The notes below the pieces were generated by a model. That model saw only the letters and a program-made list of their open reading frames with translations. It made no database searches and was not told the DNA's origin. A stretch of 64,000 nt of DNA, taken from contig QFXE01000008.1 in NCBI GenBank assembly GCA_003349915.1, forward strand, positions 1-64,000, written 5' to 3'. Each line of letters opens with the position of its first letter. Positions within the stretch are counted from its first letter, which is position 1. Both the position numbers and the translations under genes were made by a program. Source of the DNA: an endosymbiont of Escarpia spicata. Its GTDB lineage: Bacteria > Pseudomonadota > Gammaproteobacteria > Chromatiales > Chromatiaceae. This document shows positions 36,735 through 44,629 of this stretch, one piece after another.

Positions 36735-37352
36735 CTATTTGCTCTTTGTCTGGCTCTGCTTCAGTGTGCTGTGAAAAATATCAAATGGTTCAAATGATCT
36801 GCTATCCGGGACCAGTTTTTTATCTTCCATGGTGAAGGTTACGATGCCCTTCTCCTGTCCAGGATAGTCCAGCGTCATCACATCCTCGTATATCGGGATC
36901 ATGAGTTTTCCCTGACGGTGCCGGATAGAGATGCGCACATCCACCGGGGTTTCTCCCTGGCCGTTGTCTGTGTAGTAGACGATGGAGAAGCGATAGCGGC
37001 CATCGGGGATGCCGCGGGAGAAGGAAAACTCGTAGTTCAGGCCGGAATAGTCCACGTCGCGGCCGAGATCATCCCGTACCAGATTGAATATCTTGCCGAA
37101 GGGCATGGAGTAACCGACCTTCTCTTCGCCTGGTGCATCGGTCCACAGATCGATATCGGCAGGGCTGTCCGAGGTCCAGCTGATCTCGGCGATCATATCC
37201 CCTGCGGCCTTCTCTATCTCGGTCTGAGCGCTCTCCTGCTTGATCTCGATGAGAGGAATCAATAACACCACCAGGGTAAGCATCAGGAGCGCCAGCAGCA
37301 TCAGCAGGTCACGAAAAACGATGGACATGCTGTCTTCGCGCTGCCGGGTCAT
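36735..37352 (-). CDS. ExbD/MotB-like subunit with periplasmic beta-sandwich
   Basis: The 205-residue protein has a short basic N-terminus and one membrane helix starting FRDLLMLLALLMLTLVVLLI. The Asp at its start (Asp17) matches the proton-carrying Asp of ExbD, TolR and MotB helices. The rest is periplasmic: DIDLWTDAPGEEKVGYSM, RDVDYSGLNYEFSFSRGIPD and GRYRFSIVYY read like the DUF2135/YfaP beta-sandwich, not the usual ExbD or OmpA-like domain. It starts 3 bases after the ExbB-like gene and abuts the third gene. I infer a proton-driven stator or motor with an unusual periplasmic output. Confidence 0.7.
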   Translation of the reverse strand: MTRQREDSMSIVFRDLLMLLALLMLTLVVLLIPLIEIKQESAQTEIEKAAGDMIAEISWTSDSPADIDLWTDAPGEEKVGYSMPFGKIFNLVRDDLGRDVDYSGLNYEFSFSRGIPDGRYRFSIVYYTDNGQGETPVDVRISIRHRQGKLMIPIYEDVMTLDYPGQEKGIVTFTMEDKKLVPDSRSFEPFDIFHSTLKQSQTKSK

Positions 37353-37355
37353 GGC

Positions 37356-37847
37356 TTAGTCCCTCTCTGAGGTTACCGCATGCGCGTTTGATCCGGCACT
37401 TCTTTCGCCATACAGCATCTTGCGAACCTTGTTCATTGCTTCCATCGTCATGGCCGCGGACAAACCGATCATGGTGGTATCGATAGCGAATGAGACGGTT
37501 TTCAGGAATCGCCCGATCTCGGCCGACAGGGTGGCCGGGTCATGCAGGGCATCAACTTCAAGTCCGGCCAGCGCCATGGAAAACCCAAGAACTGTACCCA
37601 ACATGCCAAGCCCGGTCGTCAGCCAGGACCAGAAGTGGTCATCGGCATCGCGCCCGGCGAAGGCGAAGGATTCAACCAGCACGACGATGGTGAGAATGAT
37701 ACAAAAGAACCATAGGGTCAGGAGATTGCCGAGAATTCGATCCAGGTAGCCTTGGGTATAAAGCGTTACGAGCAGCGCCACGAGCGAAAACAGAAGGGCC
37801 AGTTCGATGAGTTTTGCCCAGGGAGCGGGGCTCTTTGGAGTGACCAT
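37356..37847 (-). CDS. ExbB/TolQ/MotA-like proton-channel subunit
   Basis: The 163-residue protein has four hydrophobic segments (about 13-30, 37-60, 73-95, 118-140). The third, TGLGMLGTVLGFSMALAG, matches TolQ/ExbB TM2 (GLFGTVWGI), and the fourth, FAIDTTMIGLSAAMTMEAMN, matches TM3 (AT-IGL-AAI) with the Thr residues of the ion path. The cytoplasmic part is much shorter than in TolQ. It is first in a tight three-gene operon with an ExbD-like protein and a two-TM protein. It does not resemble flagellar MotA over its length. The operon lies between the apr and qmo loci. Confidence 0.72.
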   Translation of the reverse strand: MVTPKSPAPWAKLIELALLFSLVALLVTLYTQGYLDRILGNLLTLWFFCIILTIVVLVESFAFAGRDADDHFWSWLTTGLGMLGTVLGFSMALAGLEVDALHDPATLSAEIGRFLKTVSFAIDTTMIGLSAAMTMEAMNKVRKMLYGERSAGSNAHAVTSERD

Positions 37848-37927
37848 AAAGAGACGCCTGTGAGAAGGTGGCGTTCACTATAGCATGGAGTGTAAATGTC
37901 CCTTCCTGATTACCCCCAAGTAATCAT

Positions 37928-37948
37928 GGTGCGCGCGGCACACCCTAC
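37928..37948. repeat. Half copy of the GTAGGGTGCGCC repeat
   Basis: GGTGCGCGCGGCACACCCTAC matches the right arm of the family. The left arm is missing, so this is a truncated copy. Confidence 0.7.
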
Positions 37949-37989
37949 ATTCCACGTTGTAATGGAGTGCGGAGTTTTGAGCATCAGGC

Positions 37990-38017
37990 AAAAAAAAGCC
38001 CGCAGAAGCGGGCTTTT
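37990..38017 (-). terminator. Rho-independent terminator of qmoAB-hdrCB
   Basis: On the minus strand AAAAGCCCGC TTCT GCGGGC is followed by eight T residues. It lies about 36 bases after the hdrB stop. Confidence 0.9.
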
Positions 38018-38053
38018 CGTCTGCCCCCACAGAAGGGCACTGGTGAAGACCGG

Positions 38054-38953
38054 TTATTTGCTCGCGATCTCTTCCAGCTTTTTGGCCTTGATGATGTGGC
38101 CGTTTAGTGCGGCGTCTTGGGCATTGCGGCCAAAGGCGACGCTCATCAGGGTGGAGTAGTAGACCACGGGCATGTCGAACTTGGTGCCGTAGGTCTCGTT
38201 GATCTGATCCTGATAGATCTCAACGTTGGCCTGACAGAGCGGGCAGGGGGTGACGATCATGTCTGCGCCGTTATCATAGGCCGCCTCGATGATGCCGTGG
38301 ATCATCTCCTGAGACTTTTCAGGCTCGGAGAATGCCAGGGCGCCACCGCAACATTGTACCTTCTTCTCGAAGGTTGGAATCGAATCAGCGCCTACAGCCT
38401 CGACGATCTTGTCGAGATATTGCGGGTTTTCAAAAGACTCACCGGCGATACCGAAGGGACGGTTGGTCTGACAGCCGACGTAACCGGCGATCTTAAGGCC
38501 TTCAAGAGGCTTTTTAACCTTATCCTTGATGGCATCGAAACCGATGTCTTCGACCAGCACTTCAACCATGTGACGGACATTGACTTCGCCCTTGAAGCGC
38601 AGGCCACCCTCAGCCAGGGCGGTATTTGCGTCCTGCATCATCTTTTCGTCTTCGTTCAGACGCTCCTTGGCCTCGCGGGTATTGAGCCAGCAGGCAGCAC
38701 AGGGAGAGACGATCTCCTGACCGGCATTGTGCTCTTCCGAGAGTGCAATGTTACGGGCAGAGAGGGTCAGACGAGGCAGCTCACCGCCGCCGCCGTAACC
38801 GATGGAAGCGCCACAGCAGTTCCAGTCGGGGATCTCGTTCAGTGTAATATCCAGCTCCTCACACATGGTCTGCGCAGAGACGAGGTAGTTGGATGAGGTT
38901 GCTCCTTTCTGGGAGGAGCAGCCCGGGTAGAATGAAAGTTCTATCTTAGCCAT
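38054..38953 (-). CDS. hdrB: HdrB-like heterodisulfide reductase subunit
   Basis: The 299-residue soluble protein has two CCG domains. The first has YPGCSSQKG, WNCCGAS and SPCAACW; the second YVGCQTNRP, VQCCGG and TPCPLCQ. These bind non-cubane 4Fe-4S clusters in HdrB. It is last of four genes qmoA-qmoB-hdrC-hdrB with gaps of 3, 11 and 16 bases, and takes, together with HdrC, the place of the fused membrane subunit QmoC of sulfate reducers. It probably accepts electrons from QmoB/HdrC on the route between AprBA and quinone or another carrier. No membrane segment is present. Confidence 0.9.
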   Translation of the reverse strand: MAKIELSFYPGCSSQKGATSSNYLVSAQTMCEELDITLNEIPDWNCCGASIGYGGGGELPRLTLSARNIALSEEHNAGQEIVSPCAACWLNTREAKERLNEDEKMMQDANTALAEGGLRFKGEVNVRHMVEVLVEDIGFDAIKDKVKKPLEGLKIAGYVGCQTNRPFGIAGESFENPQYLDKIVEAVGADSIPTFEKKVQCCGGALAFSEPEKSQEMIHGIIEAAYDNGADMIVTPCPLCQANVEIYQDQINETYGTKFDMPVVYYSTLMSVAFGRNAQDAALNGHIIKAKKLEEIASK

Positions 38954-38969
38954 TTGGGTATGTCCTCAC

Positions 38970-39581
38970 TCAGCTGAAGTCCTGGATGTTGCCATCCTCG
39001 ATTTCCTGGGCCTTCTTGATGATCTTTGCAAGATCCCCAGGACTCTTGACGCCGTGACCACCCATGATCTCCATGGCGTTCATGCGTTTTGCCTTCATCA
39101 TGTTCTGTCCCAGCTTCTGATTGGCCATGGCGTTCTTGATGCCTTGGGAGAAGCCGTCCTTGAAGTACATGGAGAGCCCCATCTTGAGCTCATTGACGCG
39201 ACCCTTCTTCATGAGGTTATCCCAGAAGATCTGGCCGAACTCAGCGGTTGGCTGATTGTCAGGCATCAGGCCGAGGCGTTTCGAGTAGACCGCCAGGCCA
39301 TGCATGATGTGGGTGATCGGCAGGCCGCGTGGGCAGCGTGCGATACAGTTGTAGCAGGAGGTACACATCCACATGGAGTCGGATGTCAGTACCTCATCAC
39401 GCTTGCCAGCACGGATCATCATGAAGATCTCCTGCGGCGGGTGATCCCAGTGCTTGCCCAAAGGACAGGAGCCTGCGCACACACCACACTGCATGCACAT
39501 CTTGACCCATTCGCCCTCTTCGACGTTCGCCTCAACTTCCTTCAGGAAGCTGTTGCGGTATTTTTGACTATTTGTGCTCAT
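38970..39581 (-). CDS. hdrC: HdrC-like iron-sulfur subunit
   Basis: The 203-residue protein has two 4Fe-4S motifs, CMQCGVCAGSCP and CTSCYNCIARCP followed by RGLPITHIMHGLA, as in HdrC. The C-terminal 100 residues are helical and Met-rich (LKMGLSMYFKDGFSQGIKNA). It lacks the cytochrome b part that QmoC carries. It lies between qmoB and hdrB and should wire QmoAB to HdrB. Confidence 0.9.
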   Translation of the reverse strand: MSTNSQKYRNSFLKEVEANVEEGEWVKMCMQCGVCAGSCPLGKHWDHPPQEIFMMIRAGKRDEVLTSDSMWMCTSCYNCIARCPRGLPITHIMHGLAVYSKRLGLMPDNQPTAEFGQIFWDNLMKKGRVNELKMGLSMYFKDGFSQGIKNAMANQKLGQNMMKAKRMNAMEIMGGHGVKSPGDLAKIIKKAQEIEDGNIQDFS

Positions 39582-39592
39582 TGAAGGCTCCC

Positions 39593-41842
39593 TTAGAACT
39601 TGAATGGGCTCATGCCGATCTTCTCCACGGTCTCAGCCATGTCGTTGATCAGCTTGGGCGCACGTTCGATATCGGTGATCGCAACCTCGTGGACCACAAC
39701 GCGCTCAGGCTCGAGATTCAGGGTCTGCAATGTATCGCCGACCTTGCTCATGCGCTCGTTCGCCATAGCGGAACCGCGTACGAAGTGGCACTGGTAGTCC
39801 TCTCCGCGCTGGCAGCCCATCAGAACGATGCCGTCGTAGCCGTTGTTGAGGGAGTCGGTGATCCAGGAGAGGCTCACAGAACCGAGGCAACGTACAGGGA
39901 TGACGCGTGCCCAGGGATTGATCTCAACGCCGTTCATGGCTGCCTGATCGAGCGCCGGGTAGGCGTCGTTCTCGCAGGCCAGTACCAGGATGCGGGGTTT
40001 CTCGTCCCACTCTTCAGGGATCTCGACGTTCTTGATCTGCTGGCCGACGGTGTCGATGCTGTAGTTTTCGAAGGAGATAACACGCACCGGGCAGGCGCCC
40101 ATGCAGGTACCGCAGCGACGGCAGCGGGCCTCGTTGAATAGCGGGTAACGCTTTTCGTCTTCGTTGATGGCACCGAAGGGGCACTCAACCGTACAGCGCT
40201 TACACTGGGTGCAGCCCTCCTTGCGGAAACTCGGGTAGGAGAGATCACCGGCACGGGGATGGGCAGCCATGCCCTTGCCTGCGTTCTCTGCCGCCTGGAT
40301 CGCCTTCATGGTGGCGCCGGCAGCGTCATCACGCGCCTGCTGTATATCCATGGGACGACGCACGGGGCCGGCAGCGTAGATGCCGGTACGACGGGTCTCA
40401 TAAGGGAAGCAGATGAAGTGGGAGTCGTTGAATCCGTACTTCAGCTGCGGCAGGTCGGTGCCCTGGCGGTAGTCGAGGTTGAGGATGGAGTCGACGCTGA
40501 TTTCAGGTACAGCGTTTGGGTTGGCCTCTTCGCCTGGTTCCGGCGCGCCTTCACCCTCGGTAGCGTAGTAGGGGTCAGGGCCGGAGTTGGGTTCCATGCC
40601 GACCGCCAGTACCACCAGATCGCAATCCATCTCGGTATCTTCGTTCAGGATCAGGTCCTTGAACTTGACCGTCAGGCTATCACCGGGAACCACTTCGGAG
40701 ACGATGCCCTTGGAGAAGAGAACCATCGCTTCCTGACCGGCGCGGTAGAAATCCTCACCGGCGGCACCTGGGGTGCGCAGGTTGTTGAACAGGACTGTGG
40801 TGTCACAGTCGCCGTTCAGCTCCTTGAAGTACATCGCCTGCTTGATGGAGACCAGATCGGTAACGCCGGAGAAGTAGGCCAGCTTGCCCTCTTCATCGGA
40901 ACACTGACCGGCGTTCTGTACAAAGGCAACGGACGTGATCTCTTTACCGTCGGAAGGGCGCTTGATCGGCCCGCCGTTGGCTGCCTTGGCAAGTGCTTCG
41001 AGTTCGTGGTTGGTAACCACGTCGGCGCTCTTGTCATAGCCGAACTCAGGCAGCTTGTTGGCATCGTAAGGGGTGAAGCCGGTAGCCTGAACGATTGCAC
41101 CGCAGGTGAAGTTGCTGGTGGAACCGGACTCGGTGGCGACATCCACGCTGAAACGTCCGGGGGCGCCGGAAGTCTGGGCGAGGGTGCTATTCAGGTGAAC
41201 AGCGATCTTGTCATCGGCCTCGATAGCGGCAGCCATCTCGGCGATGCTGCTCTCCTGAGGCGCCGCATAAGGGGAGCGGGTCGGCAGAACCTTATAATAT
41301 TCAGCGATCCGTCCACCCAGCGCGCCGCCCTTTTCCACCAGATGCACAGGATAGCCTGCAGCAGCGGCTTCCATCGCGGCGGTCATGCCGGTTATGCCGC
41401 CACCAACGACCATGATGGTCTTGTCCAGCTCCTGTTCGCCGGATTTAGTCGGCTTGGTGCTGAACTTGGCTTCGGCACAGGCCATGCGGATGTAATCGTC
41501 CGCCATCTCCTGGGTGGTTTCTTTGTTTTCGTCGGTGTCGGGGCGAACCCAGATGACGCCTTCGCGCAGATTGGCACGGGTCATGGCGACTTCGGGGAAG
41601 TGGAAAGCCTCAACCTTGGCGCGACGGGAGCATGCGGCGATCATGATATGGGTGGCGCCGTCGTTGTCGATGGTGTCACGGATCACTTGCACACCTTCCT
41701 TGCTGCACAGCATTTCGTGCTGTACACAGGTGTTCATCTTGCCGTCGCGGGTTGCGGTGGTTTCCAGCTGGCCTGCGTCGAGACGCTCGCCGATGCCGCA
41801 GCCGGTGCAGACAAAGCCTGCCATTTTCTTTTCTTCAGCCAC
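39593..41842 (-). CDS. qmoB: QmoB, flavin/iron-sulfur subunit
   Basis: The 749-residue protein has a partial HdrA-like start (GFVCTGCGIGERLDAGQLE), an FAD site TIMVVGGGITGMTAAMEAAA, a region with SVAFVQNAGQCSDEEGKLAY, two ferredoxin motifs CTQCKRCTVECP and CRRCGTCMGACP, and a C-terminal MvhD-like domain (ILVLACENDAYPALDQAA, LMGCQRGEDYQCHFVRG). This is the QmoB order of domains. QmoAB is proposed to transfer electrons between AprBA and the quinone pool, possibly with flavin-based confurcation. It starts 3 bases after qmoA. Confidence 0.94.
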   Translation of the reverse strand: MAEEKKMAGFVCTGCGIGERLDAGQLETTATRDGKMNTCVQHEMLCSKEGVQVIRDTIDNDGATHIMIAACSRRAKVEAFHFPEVAMTRANLREGVIWVRPDTDENKETTQEMADDYIRMACAEAKFSTKPTKSGEQELDKTIMVVGGGITGMTAAMEAAAAGYPVHLVEKGGALGGRIAEYYKVLPTRSPYAAPQESSIAEMAAAIEADDKIAVHLNSTLAQTSGAPGRFSVDVATESGSTSNFTCGAIVQATGFTPYDANKLPEFGYDKSADVVTNHELEALAKAANGGPIKRPSDGKEITSVAFVQNAGQCSDEEGKLAYFSGVTDLVSIKQAMYFKELNGDCDTTVLFNNLRTPGAAGEDFYRAGQEAMVLFSKGIVSEVVPGDSLTVKFKDLILNEDTEMDCDLVVLAVGMEPNSGPDPYYATEGEGAPEPGEEANPNAVPEISVDSILNLDYRQGTDLPQLKYGFNDSHFICFPYETRRTGIYAAGPVRRPMDIQQARDDAAGATMKAIQAAENAGKGMAAHPRAGDLSYPSFRKEGCTQCKRCTVECPFGAINEDEKRYPLFNEARCRRCGTCMGACPVRVISFENYSIDTVGQQIKNVEIPEEWDEKPRILVLACENDAYPALDQAAMNGVEINPWARVIPVRCLGSVSLSWITDSLNNGYDGIVLMGCQRGEDYQCHFVRGSAMANERMSKVGDTLQTLNLEPERVVVHEVAITDIERAPKLINDMAETVEKIGMSPFKF

Positions 41843-41845
41843 TGT

Positions 41846-43117
41846 TTAGCCCTCCGTTCCAGCTACGCGGTTAATGACCTGGACAGCGCGCAGTGCTGCG
41901 CCTGTGGCGTGTTGTACCGCCCGGTTTACGTCCAGTGCGTCGGATGAGCAGCCCGCTGCGAAGATGCCGCCATTCTCGGAAGCAGGCTCAATGAAGCCCT
42001 CCTCGTTGATGACGATATCCACCGGGAAGCTCTCTTTATCGACGCTGGGCTCCATGCCGACAGCCAGTACGACCAAGTCGTGCTGGTTGGCATAACGGTT
42101 GTAACCCTCGGTGTCCACACCGTGCAGTACGGGACTGTCGTCCTCGCCCTTGACGATGGAGGCAACCTTGGATTTGATGAAACTGACGTTCTCCTGCGCC
42201 TTGACCTTCTGATAAAAGTCCTCGAAACGGTCGATGGCGCGAATGTCGATGTAGTAGACAGAGATGTCCACGTCGTCAGCCGGGTAGGTGCACTGCTTCA
42301 AAGAAGCCATGCAGCAGATGCGCGAGCAGTGCAGCAGATGGTTCTTGTCACGGGAGCCGGCACACTGGATGAAGGCGACGTTCTTCACCTCTTTACCGTC
42401 GGAGGGGCGCAGGATCTTGCCGCCGGTGGGACCGGTGGGATCTGCCAGGCGCTCAAACTCGACGCTGGTGATGACGTTCTCGAAGCGATCGTAGCCGTAG
42501 GGCTGGATCTTGTTTGCATCATACGGCTGCCAGCCGGTGGCCCAGACTACGGCACCGGCGTTGAATTCGATGGTCTCTTCCTGCATATCCAGGTCGACTG
42601 CGTTCACTTTGCAGACGTCCTTTGCTTTCTGAGCATCGTCGGTGCCGATGATGGCAGGATCGATGACGTACTGCTGGGGCATAGCCATGCGATGCGGCAG
42701 GTAGGCGCCTTTGCGCTTGCCCATGCCGTAGTTGTATTCATCATCGAACTCGGCCTCGACAGCCTTGCCGCAATCGCCGCAACCGGTGCAGTTGTCATTG
42801 ATATAGCGGGGGGCGATCTTCACCGTGGCAGTGTAGTTGCCTGCCTCGCCCTTGATGTCCGTAACCTCAGCCATAGTAATAATGGTGAGATTGGGGTTCA
42901 TCTTGGCTCGGCGCTGGTTGATCTCCAGGCCACAGGTGGGATGGCAGAGCTTAGGGAAATACTTGTACAACTGGGTGACGCGACCGCCAACATAGGGGCG
43001 CTTTTCAACCAGTACGACCTTTTTTCCGGTTTCAGCAGCTTCAAGGGCAGCGGTCATGCCGCTGATCCCGCCGCCGACCACCAGAATGGTCTCGTTGGTT
43101 GCGATTACTTCCGTCAT
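41846..43117 (-). CDS. qmoA: QmoA, flavoprotein subunit
   Basis: The 423-residue protein has the HdrA-like FAD fold: ILVVGGGISGMTAALEAAE, KRPYVGGRVTQLYKYFPKLC, CHPTCGLEINQRRAKMNP, a 4Fe-4S-like CTGCGDCGKAVEAEF, NVAFIQCAGSRDKNHLLHCS and a closing HATGAALRAVQVINRV. It is shorter than QmoB and matches QmoA in length. It is first in the operon; the promoter must lie in the 540 bases shared with cbbQ. Confidence 0.94.
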   Translation of the reverse strand: MTEVIATNETILVVGGGISGMTAALEAAETGKKVVLVEKRPYVGGRVTQLYKYFPKLCHPTCGLEINQRRAKMNPNLTIITMAEVTDIKGEAGNYTATVKIAPRYINDNCTGCGDCGKAVEAEFDDEYNYGMGKRKGAYLPHRMAMPQQYVIDPAIIGTDDAQKAKDVCKVNAVDLDMQEETIEFNAGAVVWATGWQPYDANKIQPYGYDRFENVITSVEFERLADPTGPTGGKILRPSDGKEVKNVAFIQCAGSRDKNHLLHCSRICCMASLKQCTYPADDVDISVYYIDIRAIDRFEDFYQKVKAQENVSFIKSKVASIVKGEDDSPVLHGVDTEGYNRYANQHDLVVLAVGMEPSVDKESFPVDIVINEEGFIEPASENGGIFAAGCSSDALDVNRAVQHATGAALRAVQVINRVAGTEG

Positions 43118-43661
43118 GGAATCTCCTCCGTCGCGGAATGGCGTTTCAAAGTCCGAAATAACCGGCAGCGCAATAATACTTGATTTGTCTGCTAGGTTAT
43201 TCCATGATTGGCGGCAGCGTTACTGCGCCCAGATTCTGGACTCGCTACGATACCCGCCTTCGGGATTTCCCGCCATATAAAAGCCACTAATTCCCCATCG
43301 AATTTTCCAATGCTTTGATAGAAAGCAGTTATAGTTTATTAGCATTCGCTAATTAATACTTGACCTTCAGATGGGGTATTGCAGAAATATGGACTCGAAA
43401 AAGTGAGGTTCTGCCTCTCGGATTATCTGGGATTCAAGCTGGATAGTTCTCTTGTAAACTTGAGTTTCGGGGTTTGTGGTGATGGTTGTCATGGAGTACG
43501 GCTTCTCTAAATGTGACGTACGTAGGGTGCGCCGTGCGCACCAGAATCAGCAGTTACAGCAATCATGGTGCGCACAGCGCACCCTACCAGACTCAGTGCT
43601 CACTATGCGCTGAATTGATACACCAATACATACTTTGATTTTGTGGAAGAGGTTAGTCCAG
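43118..43661. promoter_or_regulatory. Divergent intergenic region of qmoA and cbbQ
   Basis: About 540 bases without a gene separate the two divergent operons. It contains one complete GTAGGGTGCGCC-family repeat (43522-43587) and an AT-rich stretch (43270-43400) suited to promoters. No specific operator was recognised. Confidence 0.5.
43522..43587. repeat. Palindromic repeat, GTAGGGTGCGCC family
   Basis: GTAGGGTGCGCCGTGCGCACC and GGTGCGCACAGCGCACCCTAC are nearly perfect inverted arms around a 24-base spacer. It lies upstream of cbbQ. Confidence 0.9.
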
Positions 43662-44474
43662 TTGGATGCACGTATCCTGAAACCTGAAGAATACTTCATA
43701 GATGAAGAGCCTTACTATCAGCCGGTAGGCGATGAGATAGAGGTCTTCGAGGCCGCATATCGCAATCAACTGCCGGTTCTGTTGAAGGGGCCGACGGGTT
43801 GCGGTAAGACCCGCTTCATGGAGCACATGGCGTGGCGGCTGAAACGGCCGCTGATAACCGTCTCCTGTCATGATGACTTGACCGCATCTGATCTGGTGGG
43901 GCGCTTCCTGGTCAAAAGTGGTGAGACGGTCTGGGTGGACGGCCCCCTGGCCGCCGCAGTGCGGGCCGGTGCTATCTGTTACCTGGACGAGGTGGTCGAG
44001 GCGCGCAAGGACACCACCGTGGTGATCCACCCCCTGGCGGATGACCGCCGGGTGCTGCCGATGGAGAAGATCGGGGAATTGCTGGAGGCAAACGCCGACT
44101 TCTGTCTTGCGATCTCCTATAACCCCGGTTACCAGAGCGTGTTGAAGGATCTCAAGCAGAGTACCCGGCAGCGTTTCGTCGCCCTGGAGTTCGACTGCCC
44201 AGACGCGGCGCTGGAGCAGAAGATCATCGAAAACGAGGCCGAAGTGGTCCCGGAGATGGCGAATCGGTTGGTGAAGTTCGCCCATATGACGCGCAACCTC
44301 AAAGGCAGCGGTCTGGACGAGGGTGCATCGACGCGTCTGCTGGTGCACGCAGCCAAGCTGATCCATGATGGCGTTGATCCGGTGGTTGCATGCCGGGCCT
44401 CTATCGCCCAGGCCCTGACCGATGATGCAGATATGCTGATGGCGGTGAATGAGCTTAGTGCTTCACTCTTTTAG
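43662..44474 (+). CDS. cbbQ: CbbQ/NorQ-type MoxR AAA+ ATPase
   Basis: The 270-residue protein has the family's start [20 protein letters not shown], Walker [20 protein letters not shown], Walker [21 protein letters not shown], sensor [20 protein letters not shown] and [19 protein letters not shown]. CbbQ forms hexamers that, with CbbO, remodel inhibited Rubisco. A TTG at 43662 is taken as start because AAGAGG lies 9 bases before it; the nearby ATG is out of frame. The choice of CbbQ over NorQ rests on overall resemblance and the cbbO partner; Rubisco itself is not in the window. The partner cbbO looks broken. Confidence 0.85.
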   Translation: MDARILKPEEYFIDEEPYYQPVGDEIEVFEAAYRNQLPVLLKGPTGCGKTRFMEHMAWRLKRPLITVSCHDDLTASDLVGRFLVKSGETVWVDGPLAAAVRAGAICYLDEVVEARKDTTVVIHPLADDRRVLPMEKIGELLEANADFCLAISYNPGYQSVLKDLKQSTRQRFVALEFDCPDAALEQKIIENEAEVVPEMANRLVKFAHMTRNLKGSGLDEGASTRLLVHAAKLIHDGVDPVVACRASIAQALTDDADMLMAVNELSASLF

Positions 44475-44529
44475 GTAAAAGGTAAAAGGTAAAAGGTGAA
44501 AGGTGAAAGGTGAAAGGTGAAAGGTAAAA
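44474..44529 (+). repeat. Tandem heptamer repeat after cbbQ
   Basis: Eight exact 7-base units follow one another: GGTAAAA three times, GGTGAAA four times, GGTAAAA once, starting at the last base of the cbbQ stop codon. An inverted and looser version (CCTTTGACCTTTCGCCTTTA, 44591-44610) lies before cbbO, with a degraded GGATCAAGCG-family palindrome in between, so the whole intergenic region can fold back. Confidence 0.9.
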
Positions 44530-44629
44530 GGGCCATAGGCTGGTTCAAGTACAGCAGCGACGGAGTTCGGCCCATCCATTGGTACGGCCTCCTTTGACCT
44601 TTCGCCTTTAACCTGTCTTTAATCCTCCC

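Noticed and set aside
36735-37847. Zorya-type anti-phage motor (ZorAB)
   Set aside because: The ExbB-like protein lacks the long cytoplasmic tail of ZorA, the ExbD-like protein lacks the OmpA-like domain of ZorB, and no ZorC, ZorD or ZorE is adjacent.
40259-41947. Antisense open frame of 562 codons within qmoB
   Set aside because: The frame is an effect of the codon bias of qmoB; the product is Gly/Val-rich without recognisable motifs.
44474-44529. Short tandem array that might be taken for a CRISPR
   Set aside because: The units are 7 bases, contiguous and without spacers. It is a simple tandem repeat.
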